The notes under the pieces were generated by a model. The model made no database searches. It was not told the DNA's origin and saw only the letters and a list, made by a program, of their open reading frames with translations. From Actinomycetes bacterium (lineage in GTDB: Bacteria > Actinomycetota > Acidimicrobiia > IMCC26256 > Chersky-534): DNA of 46,243 bases. Below are positions 8,532-17,387 of the stretch, piece after piece. Every line of letters starts with the position of its first letter. Position 1 is the first letter of the stretch. The stretch lies in NCBI GenBank assembly GCA_025463865.1, contig JAODBH010000284.1:1-46243 (forward strand), read 5' to 3'. The translations under genes and the position numbers were made by a program.

Positions 8532-9371
8532 TCAGACCTGGCACGCCTCGCAGAAGAAGGTGCTGCGGCCGCCGATTTTCTGACGGACGATGAGGCGACG
8601 GCACCGGCGGCAGGGGTCGCCGTCGTGCGCGTAGACCTTGTGGTGGAGCTGGTACTCGCCCGGCTTGCCGAACAGGTCGACGTACTGCTCGTCGGCGAGG
8701 GAGGAGCCGCGGTACTTCACCGCGTCCTGGAGCACCTCGACCATCGAACGGTAGAGGCGCCGCGTCTCCTGGTCGCTGAGCGAGTCGCTCGGACGATCCC
8801 AACGCAGACCCGCCGCGAACAGGATCTCGTCGCTGTAGATGTTGCCGATGCCGGCGAGGAACTTCTGGTCCATCATCAGCGGCTTGAGCTTGGTCTTGTG
8901 GCTCGTGAGCAACGCTCCGAAGCGGTCCCAGCTCATCGCGGTCTCGAGCGGGTCGAGCCCGAGGTGCGCGAGCTCCTCGACGTCCTTGTCGATGTCCTCG
9001 AAGTTGGTCACGAACATCTCGCCGAAGGTGCGCGGGTCGACGAAGCGGAGCTGTCCGCCCTGGGTGAACGTGATCGTGACGTGGTTGTGCTTCGCCTTCT
9101 CCTCCCGCGACGACTTGGCCCGCAGGAGCTGGCCCGACATCCCGAGGTGCACGACGAGCACCTTCTTCTCCTCCAGCTTGATCAGCAGGTACTTGCCCTT
9201 GCGGGCGACGCCCACGATCTTCTGGCCGTCGAGCTGGTCGGTGAACGCCTTTCGGGTCTTGTAACGCCGGATCGACCGCATGCCGTCGACCTCGACGCTC
9301 TTGATCCTCTTGCCCACGATCTCCTTCTCGAGATCACGTCGCACCACCTCGACCTCAGGTAGTTCCGGCAT
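8532..9371 (-). CDS. mutM: Formamidopyrimidine-DNA glycosylase (Fpg/MutM)
   Basis: Base-excision repair enzyme that removes 8-oxoguanine and formamidopyrimidines with AP-lyase activity. After initiator Met removal, the N-terminal proline nucleophile and Glu (PELPEVEVVRRDLE) are present. The helix-two-turn-helix region contains FLAGIGNIYSDEILF. The C-terminal zinc finger has four Cys (C254, C257, C274, C277) and the KIGGRSTFFC segment. At 279 residues it is the normal length. The ATG at 9371 lies 17 bases inside the end of rnc, so the two are coupled. Confidence 0.96.
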   Translation of the reverse strand: MPELPEVEVVRRDLEKEIVGKRIKSVEVDGMRSIRRYKTRKAFTDQLDGQKIVGVARKGKYLLIKLEEKKVLVVHLGMSGQLLRAKSSREEKAKHNHVTITFTQGGQLRFVDPRTFGEMFVTNFEDIDKDVEELAHLGLDPLETAMSWDRFGALLTSHKTKLKPLMMDQKFLAGIGNIYSDEILFAAGLRWDRPSDSLSDQETRRLYRSMVEVLQDAVKYRGSSLADEQYVDLFGKPGEYQLHHKVYAHDGDPCRRCRRLIVRQKIGGRSTFFCEACQV

Positions 9372-10146
9372 CTAGCCCCCCGTTCGACGCGCCGTCCGAA
9401 CCGATCGGTTCAGCGGTCACCACCGACACGCCCACGTCCTCGGGCTGGTCGGCTTGCTGCACGAGCCACTCCCACGCTCCACGCGCGGCCTGTTGCTCGG
9501 CGTGCTTCTTCGAGCGCCCCTCGCCTTCGCCGCGTGTCTCCCCCGCGAGCCGGACGCTCGCGTAGAAATGACGGGCGTGGTCCGGGCCCTCGGAACGGAC
9601 GCTGTAGCGCGGCATCTGCTCGAGCCGGCGCGCGGCGAGCTCTTGGAGACGGGTCTTGAAGTCCTGGCCACCGGGACCGACGGCGTCCTCGGTGATCCGG
9701 TCGCGCAGCAGCTCGAGAACGAAGCGCTTCGCGGTCTCCCACCCGGCGTCGAGGTAGAGGGCGCCGATGACGGCCTCCATCGCGTCGGCGAGGATCGATG
9801 GCTTCTCCCGGCCGCCCGAGGCGTCTTCGCCCTTGCCGAGCAGCAGGTGCTCACCGAGGTGGACCTCGCGCGCGAGCTCCGCGAGCACCTCGGCGTTGAC
9901 CACGCCCGCCCGCAGCTTGGCCAGCTCGCCTTCGGGCAACGTGGGGTAGCGGTCGTGCACGTACTCGGTGACCACGAGCCCGAGCACCGAGTCGCCGAGG
10001 AACTCGAGTCGTTCGTTCGACGCCGCGTCGGTGTGCTCGGCGCAGTAGGAGCGGTGCGTGAGCGAGCGCCGCATGAGGACGTCGTCGTCGAATCCGTGAC
10101 CGAGGCGGACCTCGAGGTCGGTCGGCGGCCGTGCGGGTGCGGGCAT
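9355..10146 (-). CDS. rnc: Ribonuclease III
   Basis: Double-strand-specific endoribonuclease for rRNA processing and mRNA decay. The product (263 residues from ATG 10146; a GTG at 10149 is an alternative) carries the signature ERLEFLGDSVLGLVV, the second acidic cluster around DAMEAVIGALYLD, and a C-terminal double-stranded RNA-binding domain ending in RSKKHAEQQAARGAWEWL. A 30-residue tail follows. The start overlaps the acpP stop and the 3' end overlaps mutM, placing it inside an acpP-rnc-mutM operon. Confidence 0.96.
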   Translation of the reverse strand: MPAPARPPTDLEVRLGHGFDDDVLMRRSLTHRSYCAEHTDAASNERLEFLGDSVLGLVVTEYVHDRYPTLPEGELAKLRAGVVNAEVLAELAREVHLGEHLLLGKGEDASGGREKPSILADAMEAVIGALYLDAGWETAKRFVLELLRDRITEDAVGPGGQDFKTRLQELAARRLEQMPRYSVRSEGPDHARHFYASVRLAGETRGEGEGRSKKHAEQQAARGAWEWLVQQADQPEDVGVSVVTAEPIGSDGASNGGLDAGTT

Positions 10147-10439
10147 CACGCGTCGCCTCCCGGTGCGCCCATGCGTGCGAGCACGTATTCGACGGTGTCG
10201 CGCACGGTCTGCAGCTCGACCAGGTCGTCGTCGTCGACGGTGAAGCCGACGGTGCGCTCCCCCAGCTCGTCCTCGAGCGCCTCGACCAGCTCGATCACCG
10301 CGAGCGAGTCGGCGTCGAGGTCGGTGGCGAACGCGGAATCGAGCCGGATCGAGCCCTCGTCGATCTCGAGGATCTCCGACAGCTGCGTACGTACGAGCGC
10401 GAAGACCTCGTCGGGATCCAACGGCTCGCCGTTGCCCAT
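10146..10439 (-). CDS. acpP: Acyl carrier protein
   Basis: Carrier of acyl chains on 4'-phosphopantetheine during fatty-acid synthesis. The 97-residue acidic protein has the attachment motif DADSLAVIELV with Ser45 as the modified residue. The ATG at 10439 is chosen because the upstream frame has no ACP-like sequence. The N-terminus is slightly longer than in E. coli AcpP. It lies 7 bases after plsX and overlaps rnc, the classical plsX-acpP-rnc order. The C-terminal half contains a run of Asp before the final helix. Confidence 0.94.
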   Translation of the reverse strand: MGNGEPLDPDEVFALVRTQLSEILEIDEGSIRLDSAFATDLDADSLAVIELVEALEDELGERTVGFTVDDDDLVELQTVRDTVEYVLARMGAPGGDA

Positions 10440-10446
10440 GTGCGTC

Positions 10447-11448
10447 TCAGCCGGCACGCCCGATCGCCTCCTTGCTGCGCGCGATGACGTCGTCACGCAC
10501 GCAGCTCTGGGCGACCCGTACCGCGCTGACCACCGCGCGCTCGCCGGAGGACCCGTGGGAGATGATGCAGATGCCGTCGATGCCGAGCAGCAGCGCGCCA
10601 CCGGTCGCGTCGGGGTCGAGCTCGCCGGCCTTGGCCAGCAGCAGCGGGGCGACGACCTTGGCCGCCTCCACCGCCTCGGGAGTGCTCGAGAGCACGTCGA
10701 ACACCATCGCCGCGATGCGCTGCATCGCGCCTTCCATCGTCTTCAGCGCGACGTTGCCGGTGAATCCGTCGGTGAGCACGATGTCGGGCGAGTTCGAGAT
10801 GAGGTCCCGGCCCTCGCAGTTGCCGGTGAAGCCCTCGATGCCCTGCAGCAGCGGGAACGCGGCCTTGCGCAGCGCGTCGCCCTTGCCCGCCTCTTCGCCG
10901 TTCGAGAGCAGTCCGATCGTCGGCGCGTCGACGCCGAGCCGCAATCGGGCGTAGGCGACGGCCAGGTGGGCCCACTGCACCAGCCACTCGGGCTGGCAGT
11001 CGACCGTCGCGCCGCCGTCGACCAGGAGCTGCGGACGCTCGGCACCGGGCACCGGGATCGGCACCGCGATCGCCGGGCGGGCGACGCCCTTGATCCGACC
11101 CATGCGGAGCAGCGCGCCGGCCATGGTGGCGCCGGTGTTGCCCGCACCGATCATCGCGTCGGCCTTGCCGTCGCGCACCGCTTCGGCCGCCCGCACGATG
11201 GACGAGTCCTTCTTGGTGCGCACCGCGGCCGCCGGCTCCTCGGCCATCGCGATGGTCTCCGACGCGTGCAGGATCTCGACTTCCGGCGGAAGTCCGCCCT
11301 CGGGGAGCACCGACTTGATCGCGGTGCTGTCACCGACGAGCAGGACGTGCACGTCCGGCACCTCCCGGATGGCCGCGATCGCTCCGGCGACGATCGCCCC
11401 GGGCGCGCGGTCTCCGCCCATGGCGTCGATCGCGACGACGGTCGTCAT
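10447..11448 (-). CDS. plsX: Phosphate acyltransferase PlsX
   Basis: Converts acyl-ACP to acyl-phosphate for phosphatidic acid synthesis. The 333-residue product starts TTVVAIDAMGGDRAPGAIV, the family signature, at ATG 11448. Further family motifs include GAGNTGATMAGALLRMGRIKGVARPAIA and VLTDGFTGNVALKTMEGA. An in-frame upstream extension exists but does not resemble PlsX. No clear ribosome-binding site is seen before the ATG, so it is probably translated by coupling to rpmF, which ends 22 bases upstream. Confidence 0.96.
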   Translation of the reverse strand: MTTVVAIDAMGGDRAPGAIVAGAIAAIREVPDVHVLLVGDSTAIKSVLPEGGLPPEVEILHASETIAMAEEPAAAVRTKKDSSIVRAAEAVRDGKADAMIGAGNTGATMAGALLRMGRIKGVARPAIAVPIPVPGAERPQLLVDGGATVDCQPEWLVQWAHLAVAYARLRLGVDAPTIGLLSNGEEAGKGDALRKAAFPLLQGIEGFTGNCEGRDLISNSPDIVLTDGFTGNVALKTMEGAMQRIAAMVFDVLSSTPEAVEAAKVVAPLLLAKAGELDPDATGGALLLGIDGICIISHGSSGERAVVSAVRVAQSCVRDDVIARSKEAIGRAG

Positions 11449-11470
11449 GCCAGGAGGTCGTGCAGTGGCG

Positions 11471-11650
11471 TCAATCGACCTCGATCGCCTGCCGGCCGCG
11501 GTACCAGCCGCAGTTCCCACACACGATGTGCGGCAGCTTCGCCGCGCCGCAGTTGGGGCAGACGGACTGGGCGGGGGCCTTCAGAACCCAGCTCGACGCG
11601 CGCCGCTGGCGGGTCTTCGCTCGGGGGGTCTTGCGCTTGGGGACTGCCAT
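11471..11650 (-). CDS. rpmF: 50S ribosomal protein L32
   Basis: Small zinc-binding large-subunit protein of 59 residues starting MAVPKRKTPRAKTRQRRA. The zinc ribbon cysteines are intact: CPNCGAAKLPHIVCGNCG gives two CxxC pairs. It lies between yceD and plsX, the widely conserved yceD-rpmF-plsX order. A purine-rich GAGGAGC lies near -15 on the minus strand. Confidence 0.97.
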   Translation of the reverse strand: MAVPKRKTPRAKTRQRRASSWVLKAPAQSVCPNCGAAKLPHIVCGNCGWYRGRQAIEVD

Positions 11651-11681
11651 GGTCTGCGGTTGCTCCTCGGGTGCGTCGGGC

Positions 11682-12179
11682 TCAGAGCCTGAGCTCGCGC
11701 AGTGGCGCCCAGCGGTCGTCGCTGGGTGCCGCCTCGCAAGTACAGGGCTTCTCGTTACGGTCGTTGCCGCACACGGGGCACAGCCCGGCGCAGTCGTCGG
11801 TGCACAGCGGCGCGAGCGGCAGCTCGAGCAGCACCGCGTCCCGGACCGGGAGCGCGAGGTCGATGACGTCACCCTCGAGCGGGTACGTCTCCCCCTCGAG
11901 CGGCTCGGTCTCGAACAGTTCGTTCACCGGGAGCGCGAGCTCGCGGTCGATCGCGCGCAGGCAGCGGCTGCAGTCGCCGGTCCAGTGGCCCTTCACCTGG
12001 CCGCGCACGACGATGCCCTCCGGCACCCGCTCGAGCACGACGTCGACGACGAGCGGATCGGACTCGGCCACGCGCGCGACACCGGCCGCCAACCCGGCGA
12101 CGGGCGCCTCGATCACGACCGGACGGCGCGCGCCCGGGTGGTGGAGGAGATCTGCGACGTTGGTGCGGAGTCCGGTCAT
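11682..12179 (-). CDS. YceD family protein (DUF177)
   Basis: YceD-family protein found next to rpmF in most bacteria and linked in the literature to 23S rRNA or L32 accumulation. The 165-residue product from ATG 12179 has the family core GHWTGDCSRCLRAIDRELALPVNELFET and a C-terminal CPVCGNDRNEKPCTC cluster, giving six Cys that could bind zinc. No Shine-Dalgarno sequence is visible before the ATG. A structured leader lies upstream. It is the first gene of the rpmF-plsX-acpP-rnc-mutM run. Confidence 0.92.
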   Translation of the reverse strand: MTGLRTNVADLLHHPGARRPVVIEAPVAGLAAGVARVAESDPLVVDVVLERVPEGIVVRGQVKGHWTGDCSRCLRAIDRELALPVNELFETEPLEGETYPLEGDVIDLALPVRDAVLLELPLAPLCTDDCAGLCPVCGNDRNEKPCTCEAAPSDDRWAPLRELRL

Positions 12180-12305
12180 GGGTGATCGCGTCCGTATTCT
12201 GCGGTCCACACTCGGGGACGGAAGGCCCGGAGTGGCTGAAGGCCTGCGTACACGCCGAAGGACGGTTCGGCCAGGTCAGCGCCTATTCGGCGCCGGGCGA
12301 TGCTA
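12180..12305 (-). promoter_or_regulatory. Promoter and structured 5' leader of the yceD-rpmF-plsX operon
   Basis: A TAGCAT -10-like box at 12305-12300 on the minus strand would start transcription near 12293, giving a leader of about 114 bases before yceD. The leader can form three hairpins: 12279-12283 with 12289-12293, 12254-12259 with 12266-12271, and 12223-12227 with 12241-12245. No convincing -35 was seen, and no gene is visible in this stretch on either strand. Confidence 0.4.
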
Positions 12306-12347
12306 GCAGGATCCGCCATTTCCCAGTATCTCCCAGGTCGTCGGAAC

Positions 12348-12362
12348 CGGGCCGGAGGCCCG
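12348..12362 (-). terminator. GC hairpin after the sepIVA-like gene
   Basis: A perfect 6-bp all-GC stem (12348-12353 with 12357-12362) with a 3-base loop, 65 bases after the sepIVA-like stop and just upstream of the yceD promoter candidate. No U-tract. The remaining bases 12363-12426 show nothing else. Confidence 0.35.
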
Positions 12363-12426
12363 CGCCGCTCCGAATTCGCACTGGGTGCCCGGAAAGGGAG
12401 GTTTCGCGCCGTCGCCGCCGGGACGG

Positions 12427-12966
12427 TTACAGGTCGTCCTGGTCGAAGAACGCGCTGTCCTCGTCGTCTTCGGCCTCGGAGTCGCCCGAGGGATCGACCA
12501 CGACCTGCAGCCGCTCGCGACCCTTCTGCACCGCCAGCATCGTCCGCTCGAGCACGACCTCGAAGGACGCGAGCTTCGTGTCGATGTAGTCCTCCGCCTC
12601 GTGCCGCAGCTGCCGGGCCGTCGCTTCGGCATCGGAACGGATCTGCCGCGCGGTCGCCTCGGCCTGGCGGACGATCTCGCGTTCCTCGACCATGCGGGAA
12701 GCGGTCGCCGCGGCCTTCTCGCGGATGTCCTCCGCGTCCCGACGGGCCTCGGAGAGGAACTCGTCGCGCTCCTTCAGCAGCCAGCGCGCCTGGCGCAGCT
12801 CTTCGGGCAACCCCTCGAGCGCGGCTTCGAGGAGATCGAGCATCTCGTCCCGATTGACTAGGACCGACGCCGACATCGGCATGGATCGACCCGCCTCGAC
12901 CAGCTCCCGCACCCGCAGCAGGATCTCCTCGACGTCGTACGAGGACACGGCCGTCGGCTCGGTCAT
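12427..12966 (-). CDS. SepIVA/DivIVA-like coiled-coil cell-division protein
   Basis: A 179-residue, highly charged protein dominated by a coiled coil (about residues 45-155, rich in Arg, Glu and Ala) with a very acidic C-terminal tail. The N-terminal YDVEEILLRVRELVEAGRSMPMSAS resembles the mycobacterial SepIVA (Rv2927c) type, a DivIVA-domain protein linked to septation and cell-envelope precursor synthesis. In Mycobacterium that gene also sits beside the yceD-rnc-fpg-smc-ftsY run, so context supports the call. Its ATG overlaps the coaD stop by 4 bases. Confidence 0.78.
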   Translation of the reverse strand: MTEPTAVSSYDVEEILLRVRELVEAGRSMPMSASVLVNRDEMLDLLEAALEGLPEELRQARWLLKERDEFLSEARRDAEDIREKAAATASRMVEEREIVRQAEATARQIRSDAEATARQLRHEAEDYIDTKLASFEVVLERTMLAVQKGRERLQVVVDPSGDSEAEDDEDSAFFDQDDL

Positions 12967-13454
12967 CCCATGTCTCCCCGTTCGAAGACCTCGGCCATGC
13001 GCTTGGCCACGCTGGCCGGAACCATGCTCGAGACGTCGCCGCCGTACTTCGCGACCTCCCGGACCAGGCTCGACGACAGGAACGAATGCTGCGGGCTGGT
13101 CGAGATGAAGAACGTGTCGATCCCGCTGAGACGCTGGTTCATCTGTGCCATCTGGAGCTCGTAGTCGAAGTCGGAGACCGCGCGGAGCCCCTTCACGATG
13201 GCGTCGGCACCGTGCTCGGCGGCGAAGTCGACGAGCAGTCCCTTGAAGAACGCGATGCGCACGTTGCTGAGGTGGGCGGTCTCCTCACTCAGCATCTCCT
13301 GGCGCTCCTCGAGGGTGAAGAGCGACTTCGACTTCTGCGGGTTGCGGATGACGGCCACGATGACCTCGTCGAAATGCCGCGACGTGCGCTCGATGATGTC
13401 GAGATGGCCGAGCGTGACGGGATCGAACGAGCCGGGGCACAAGGCGATGGACAC
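12963..13454 (-). CDS. coaD: Phosphopantetheine adenylyltransferase
   Basis: Transfers AMP from ATP to 4'-phosphopantetheine, the penultimate step of coenzyme A synthesis. The 163-residue product has the nucleotidyltransferase signature GSFDPVTLGHLDII with the TxGH motif at residues 14-17 (His17), VKGLRAVSDFDYELQMAQMN, and the C-terminal SSSLVREVAKYGGDV motif. The start is GTG (13454) with AAGGAG 9 bases upstream. It overlaps the sepIVA-like gene downstream. rsmD lies 53 bases upstream, the common rsmD-coaD pair. Confidence 0.96.
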   Translation of the reverse strand: MSIALCPGSFDPVTLGHLDIIERTSRHFDEVIVAVIRNPQKSKSLFTLEERQEMLSEETAHLSNVRIAFFKGLLVDFAAEHGADAIVKGLRAVSDFDYELQMAQMNQRLSGIDTFFISTSPQHSFLSSSLVREVAKYGGDVSSMVPASVAKRMAEVFERGDMG

Positions 13455-13507
13455 GCGGCGGGGGCTCCTTGGCGATTATGTACGTGCCAGAGACGGGGAC
13501 GGTCCGA

Positions 13508-14116
13508 TCACGATCCGCCGGTCGCGGCCGGCGTTGCGGCGACCACGACGAGAGTATCTCCGAACGCCCGTGACCAGGTGACGAGCCATCCGTCGGGCAG
13601 CTCGGGCTCGCCGGTGCGTCGCGTCCGCTCGATGACCACGGTGGCGCCCGGGGCGAGCCAGGCCCCCTCCGCCAGCGACGCCAGGGCGGCGTCGACCTCC
13701 CGGTTGGGCAGGGCGTAGGGAGGCGCGACGAAGACCAGATCGAACCGTCGGTCCCAGCCACCGCCGGCCGACTCCCGCCGGCCGTCGAGGAACTGGGCCA
13801 CCCGTGACTTCACCGCCCGGGCCCGGCGGGCGAGGTGGGTCGTGTCGAGATTGGTGCGGATCGCCTCGAGGGCACGGTCGTCGGCATCCACCAGCACGCC
13901 GTCCGCTGCACCGCGGGAGAGCGCTTCGATGGTGAGCGCGCCCGTGCCGGCGAACAGGTCGAGGACCCGGGCGCCGCGGAGACGGTCCTTGGCGTCGAGC
14001 GACGAGAACAGCGCTTCCCGGGCCCGACCGGTCATCGGCCGGGTGGCGTCGCCCTTCGGCGCGACGAGACGCAACCCGCCCGCCTCCCCCGCGATGACCC
14101 GGAAACCCGTCGACAC
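13508..14116 (-). CDS. rsmD: 16S rRNA (guanine(966)-N2)-methyltransferase RsmD family
   Basis: Predicted SAM-dependent methyltransferase of 16S rRNA G966. The 202-residue protein from GTG 14116 begins with the family motif FRVIAGEAGGLRL, followed by RPMTGRAREALFSSL, the SAM-binding DLFAGTGALTIEALSRGA, and a motif IV that reads VFVAPPYALP. The usual Asp of the DPPY/DPPF motif is Ala here (codon GCG), which is unusual and could affect catalysis. The upstream frame extension is rejected because it covers the divergent gene and shows no conserved sequence. Confidence 0.9.
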   Translation of the reverse strand: MSTGFRVIAGEAGGLRLVAPKGDATRPMTGRAREALFSSLDAKDRLRGARVLDLFAGTGALTIEALSRGAADGVLVDADDRALEAIRTNLDTTHLARRARAVKSRVAQFLDGRRESAGGGWDRRFDLVFVAPPYALPNREVDAALASLAEGAWLAPGATVVIERTRRTGEPELPDGWLVTWSRAFGDTLVVVAATPAATGGS

Positions 14117-14167
14117 GCCGACGATCGTCCCACGCCGCTCGAGCGGACGTCGCCCGTGCGCGCCAAC

Positions 14168-14548
14168 ATGGACGGCATGCTCGATCACATTTCCATCCAG
14201 TGCGCCGACGTCGGTGCCAGCGCCGCGTTCTACGACGCGGTCCTCGCTCCGGTCGGTGGAGTCCGGGTGCTCGACTTCGGCGAGGTCGTCGGCTTCGGCG
14301 TCGGCAACAAGCCCGACTTCTGGCTCGGCCCGCAGCAGACCGGCGACGGATTCCGCGAGTCGCACATCGCCTTCGTCGCGCCCGACCGCGCCGCCGTCCG
14401 GGCGTTCTTCGATGCCGCGGTCGCAGCCGGCGCGGAACGCCTGCACGAGCCGAAGGAGTGGCCGATCTACCACCCCGGCTACTACGGCGCGTTCGTGCGC
14501 GACCCCGACGGCAACAACGTCGAGGCGGTCTGCCACGCCCCGGAATGA
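14168..14548 (+). CDS. VOC family protein (glyoxalase/dioxygenase fold)
   Basis: A 126-residue vicinal-oxygen-chelate fold protein with two beta-alpha-beta-beta-beta modules. The N-terminal MLDHISIQCADVGASAAFYD and the C-terminal FVRDPDGNNVEAVCH segments are typical. His6 or the second His, and the Glu in NNVEAVCH, are candidate metal ligands. The substrate cannot be told: relatives include glyoxalase I, resistance proteins and dioxygenases. The ATG at 14168 is preferred; another Met is 3 codons later. It is transcribed away from rsmD from a 51-base intergenic region. Confidence 0.9.
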   Translation: MDGMLDHISIQCADVGASAAFYDAVLAPVGGVRVLDFGEVVGFGVGNKPDFWLGPQQTGDGFRESHIAFVAPDRAAVRAFFDAAVAAGAERLHEPKEWPIYHPGYYGAFVRDPDGNNVEAVCHAPE

Positions 14549-14605
14549 GGAGGTCGCGCGGATGGACAGACACGCGCGGCGGACCGCCGGCGTGATCATC
14601 GCGAC

Positions 14606-15178
14606 CTACGAGCCGTCGGACGGCCCAATCCGGTAGTGCGCGGAGACGACGCCGCTGGTGAAGCGGCGTTCGTCCAGCAGCTCCAGCTCCACGAAGACGC
14701 CATCCGGGAGCCACGGCTTGCCGCCGCCGACGATCACCGGGTGCGCGAACAGGTGGATCTCGTCGACCAGCCCGGCCCGGATCGCCTCGCCCGCGAGCTC
14801 GGCGCCTCCGACCGAGAGATCCGCCGACGCGTCCGCCTTCAGTCCGCGGACCGCCGCGGGGTCGAAGGTCGTCTCGATGCGGGTGCGCTCACTCGAGACC
14901 TGCCGAAGGGTCGTCGAGAACACGACCTTCTCGGCCGCCCGCCAGATGCCCGCGTAGTCGCGCTCCACGGCCGACTGGTCCGGTCCGGTGCCGGATGTCT
15001 CCCAATAGACCATGGTCTCGTAGATCCGGCGCCCGTAGAGGTACGTACCGATCGTGCGCTCGAGGTCGTTGACGAACGCGTGGACCTCCTCGTCGGGCGC
15101 AGCCCACTCGAAGTTCCCTTTCGCGTCCTCGACGTATCCGTCGAGCGATGTGATCGCCGAGTAGATCAGCTTGGCCAT
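14606..15178 (-). CDS. Dihydrofolate reductase family protein (RibD C-terminal type)
   Basis: A 190-residue NADPH-dependent reductase-fold protein. MAKLIYSAITSLDGYVED at the start, YLYGRRIYETM in the middle, DLSVGGAELAGEAIRAGLVDEIHLFAHPVIVGGG near the C-terminus are typical of the YyaP/RibD-C group, which is distinct from true DHFR. Start ATG 15178 has a strong AGGAGG 6 bases upstream, so the longer in-frame extension is rejected. The physiological substrate is unknown. Confidence 0.9.
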   Translation of the reverse strand: MAKLIYSAITSLDGYVEDAKGNFEWAAPDEEVHAFVNDLERTIGTYLYGRRIYETMVYWETSGTGPDQSAVERDYAGIWRAAEKVVFSTTLRQVSSERTRIETTFDPAAVRGLKADASADLSVGGAELAGEAIRAGLVDEIHLFAHPVIVGGGKPWLPDGVFVELELLDERRFTSGVVSAHYRIGPSDGS

Positions 15179-15265
15179 GATGGACCTCCTCACCTTCTCC
15201 AGGATCGACCGCACGACGGCCGCGAACTCATCGGCGGACGCCGGGTCCGGACCACGACGTCGAGC

Positions 15266-17383
15266 TCAGCTCTTGAAGAGGAAGTCGACGTCGTCGCCGA
15301 GGAGGTCTTCGACCTCTTCGCGGAGTGCGGGGTTGCGGTCGAGGTTGGGGTCGGCGTCGAGGATCTGCTCCGCGGTGGCGCGAGCTGCGATGACGTACTT
15401 CTCGTCGCGCGGGATGCGGCCGAGCTTCAGGTCGCCCATGCCGGCCTGACGCTCGCCGAACACCTCACCCGCGCCGCGGATCGCCAGATCCTGCTCGGCC
15501 AGGTGGAAGCCGTCGGTCGAGTCGACCATCGCGTTCAGGCGGGCCTCGCCGTCGGGGGTCGTCGGCTCGGCGAACAGGAAGCACCAGCTCCGGTCGCCAC
15601 CCCGGCCCACGCGGCCGCGGAGCTGGTGCAGCTGCGACAGCCCGAAGTGGTCGGCGTCCTCGATGATCATCACGGTGGCATTCGGCACGTCGACGCCCAC
15701 CTCGATCACGGTCGTGGCCACGAGCGCGTCGAGGTCGCCCGCCCGGAAGGAGGCCATGACGGCTTCCTTCTCGCGGCTCGGCATCTGGCCGTGCAACAGG
15801 CCGAGCCGCAGGCCGTAGAGCTCCCCGCCGCTGAGGTCGTCGAACTCCTCGGTCGCCGCCTTGGCCTGGGTCTTCTCCGAGCCTTCGACCAGCGGGCAGA
15901 CGATGTACGCCTGGTGCCCGGCCGCGATCTCGGTCTTGAGCTTGTCGTACGCGGCGGAACGGGCGAAGGGATCAGGCCCGATCAGCTCGGTCGTGATCGG
16001 GGTCCGACCCGGAGGCAGCTCGCGGAGCTCGCTCTTGTCGAGGTCGCCGTAGATGAGCATGCCCGCGGTGCGCGGGATCGGGGTCGCGGTCATCACCAGC
16101 AGGTCGGGATCGTCGCCCTTCGCTCGCAGCAGCGCGCGTTGCTCCACGCCGAAGCGGTGTTGCTCGTCGATCACGACCACACCCAGCTTGTGGAACTCGA
16201 CGCCGCCGTAGAGCAGGGCGTGGGTGCCGATGAGGATGTCGATCTCGCCGTCGAGCAGACCGGCCGAGATGCGGCGTCGCTCCGCGGCCGTCGTCTTGTT
16301 GGTGAGCAGCGCGACGCGCACCGGGCGCTCGCCGAACAGCGACGACTCCCCGGCCGGCACCTCCAGCCCGTCGAGCATCCGCACGGTGCCGAGGTAGTGC
16401 TGCTCCGCGAGGACCTCGGTGGGCGCCATGAGCGCGCCCTGGTATCCGCCCTGCACCGCGACGAGGAGGGCGCTGAGCGCGACGACGGTCTTGCCGGAGC
16501 CGACGTCGCCCTGCAGCAACCGGTGCATCGGTGCCGGCGCCGCGAGGTCGGCCTCGATCTCGGCGATCGCGCGCTGCTGGTCGCCGGTGAGCGCGAACGG
16601 CAGCGCGGCATGGAAGCGACCGACCAGCTCGCCGTCGATCACGTGGCGGATGCCCGGACTCTTCGCGAGTGCCCGCTTGCGCGCCACCAGCCCGACCTGC
16701 ATCCGGAGGAACTCGTCGAAGCGCAGCCGGCGCTCGGCCTGGTAGCGCTGCTTGTCGTCATCGGGCTGGTGGACGTGCCGGTACGCCGCGGTGCGGTCGA
16801 TGAGCTTGAGCTCGCGGCGGATGCTCCCGTCGATCGGCTCGGCGAGCGCACCCGCGGCGTCGAGCGCCGCGGTCACGACCGGCCGGAGCTGCCACGTGCT
16901 GACGTCGGCCTTCCCGGACTGCGGGTAGATCGGCACGATCACCCCGGTCTTGTCGCCGAGATGATCGACCACGTCGACCACGGGATTCGTCATCTTCCGG
17001 GCGCCGTTGAAGATCTCGAGCTTCCCGAAGAACGCGGCCTCGGTGCCGACCGACAGCTGCTTCTCGCGCCACGGCTGGTTGAAGAACGTGATCGACAGGT
17101 ACGACGTGCCGTCGAAGATGCTCGCCTCGACCATCGACCGGCGTCCGCCGATGCGGCGCGACGAGATGCGCTTGACCTCGGCGAACACGGTCGCCTCGTC
17201 GCCGACCTTCAGCTCGGCGATGTCGGCCTTCTTCGTGCGGTCGATGTAGCGGCGCGGGTAGTGCTGCAGCACGTCGAGCACCGATGTCAGCCCCATGATG
17301 TCGAGTCGCTCCAGCAACCGGGCCGAGACGCCGGACAGGTCGCCGGTGGGTATCGCCGCAACCTCGCGCAACGTGCGCGCCAC
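15266..17383 (-). CDS. recG: ATP-dependent DNA helicase RecG
   Basis: Superfamily-2 helicase that regresses stalled replication forks and branch-migrates Holliday junctions. The 705-residue protein has an N-terminal wedge/OB domain (about 50-180), Walker A GDVGSGKT (292-299), DEQH (406-409), TATPIPRT, and the C-terminal [13 protein letters not shown] and [21 protein letters not shown] motifs. The start is GTG 17383, 4 bases after the stop of the DAK2 gene, so the pair is likely an operon. The fakA-like gene followed by recG is a common arrangement. Confidence 0.97.
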   Translation of the reverse strand: MARTLREVAAIPTGDLSGVSARLLERLDIMGLTSVLDVLQHYPRRYIDRTKKADIAELKVGDEATVFAEVKRISSRRIGGRRSMVEASIFDGTSYLSITFFNQPWREKQLSVGTEAAFFGKLEIFNGARKMTNPVVDVVDHLGDKTGVIVPIYPQSGKADVSTWQLRPVVTAALDAAGALAEPIDGSIRRELKLIDRTAAYRHVHQPDDDKQRYQAERRLRFDEFLRMQVGLVARKRALAKSPGIRHVIDGELVGRFHAALPFALTGDQQRAIAEIEADLAAPAPMHRLLQGDVGSGKTVVALSALLVAVQGGYQGALMAPTEVLAEQHYLGTVRMLDGLEVPAGESSLFGERPVRVALLTNKTTAAERRRISAGLLDGEIDILIGTHALLYGGVEFHKLGVVVIDEQHRFGVEQRALLRAKGDDPDLLVMTATPIPRTAGMLIYGDLDKSELRELPPGRTPITTELIGPDPFARSAAYDKLKTEIAAGHQAYIVCPLVEGSEKTQAKAATEEFDDLSGGELYGLRLGLLHGQMPSREKEAVMASFRAGDLDALVATTVIEVGVDVPNATVMIIEDADHFGLSQLHQLRGRVGRGGDRSWCFLFAEPTTPDGEARLNAMVDSTDGFHLAEQDLAIRGAGEVFGERQAGMGDLKLGRIPRDEKYVIAARATAEQILDADPNLDRNPALREEVEDLLGDDVDFLFKS

Positions 17384-17387
17384 GCGC

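Noticed and set aside
12220-12300. A possible tRNA-Ser-like segment (GGAGTGGCTGAAGG resembles a D arm)
   Set aside because: No acceptor pairing, no anticodon stem-loop of normal size and no T-arm GGTTCGA motif could be found on either strand.
13835-14167. In-frame upstream extension of the VOC gene
   Set aside because: It lies antisense to rsmD and shows no VOC similarity; the family begins at MLDHISIQ.
14561-14636. A 25-codon reading frame after the VOC gene with an AGGAGG sequence upstream
   Set aside because: It overlaps the end of the convergent reductase gene, has no recognisable features, and is likely chance.
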